A DNA stretch of 14,727 nucleotides, from assembly GCA_029940345.1 (NCBI GenBank), contig JAOZRC010000054.1, forward strand, positions 1-14,727, in the 5' to 3' direction. A model generated the notes under the pieces. It was not told the origin of the DNA, searched no databases, and worked only from the letters and a program-made list of their open reading frames with translations. The position numbers were made by a program, and so were the translations under genes. This document shows, one piece after another, positions 14,723 to 14,727 of the stretch. The stretch comes from Desulfobacterales bacterium (GTDB lineage: Bacteria; Desulfobacterota; Desulfobacteria; Desulfobacterales; JAUCGF01). Numbering within the stretch: the stretch's first letter is position 1; every line of letters starts with the position of its first letter.

Positions 14723-14727
14723 GAGGG

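Overview
This 14.7 kb window looks like chromosomal DNA of a moderately AT-rich Gram-negative bacterium. It is probably a member of the Desulfobacterota (deltaproteobacterial sulfate-reducer type). The basis is gene order: ffh-rpsP-khpA-rimM-trmD-(SPOUT methyltransferase)-rplS-rnhB-...-yraN-rsmI, with the extra SPOUT methyltransferase between trmD and rplS, plus the downstream MoaD/HesA-like pair. This placement is inference from gene content; there is no rRNA in the window to test it.

Layout. (1) Positions 1-240: a 49-bp repeat at the very edge, then a sigma70-type promoter for ffh. (2) 241-9191, all on the + strand: the translation, RNA-modification and secretion core. It holds ffh (SRP GTPase), rpsP (bS16), khpA (KH RNA-binding protein), rimM (30S maturation), trmD (tRNA m1G37), a second SPOUT methyltransferase, rplS (bL19), rnhB (RNase HII), a 791-aa hybrid histidine kinase (REC-PAS-PAS-HisKA-HATPase-REC), yraN and rsmI (16S rRNA C1402 2'-O-methylation). 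Two things interrupt this otherwise compact cluster: a 500-bp non-coding insert full of palindromes between rpsP and khpA, and the kinase gene between rnhB and yraN. (3) 9192-11065: an accessory island. A minus-strand MoaD-like / HesA-ThiF-MoeB-like pair (sulfur-carrier protein plus its E1-type activating enzyme) is bracketed by small palindromic mobile-element-like sequences. (4) 11066-13201: two NAD-dependent sugar-nucleotide epimerases, a UDP-GlcNAc/UDP-Glc 4-epimerase-like enzyme and a UDP-glucuronate 4-epimerase-like enzyme, separated by a palindromic repeat pair. (5) 13366-14640: a very acidic TPR-like cytoplasmic protein of unknown role. (6) 14674-14722: the exact inverted copy of the 49-bp repeat that opens the window.

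The most interesting content is intergenic. At least six distinct palindromic elements occupy the non-coding gaps. Two of them (9204-9343 and about 10615-10774) share an outer inverted-repeat shell (GCATCCTTCATTCGTC followed by R-GTTTACAC) but carry unrelated inner hairpin pairs, which suggests a modular non-autonomous element whose core is exchangeable. One shell copy is flanked by an 8-bp direct duplication, and a neighbouring MITE-like element by a 6-bp duplication, as expected for insertions. The two shell copies lie in direct orientation on either side of the sulfur-carrier gene pair. No transposase is in the window, so these would have to be mobilised in trans.
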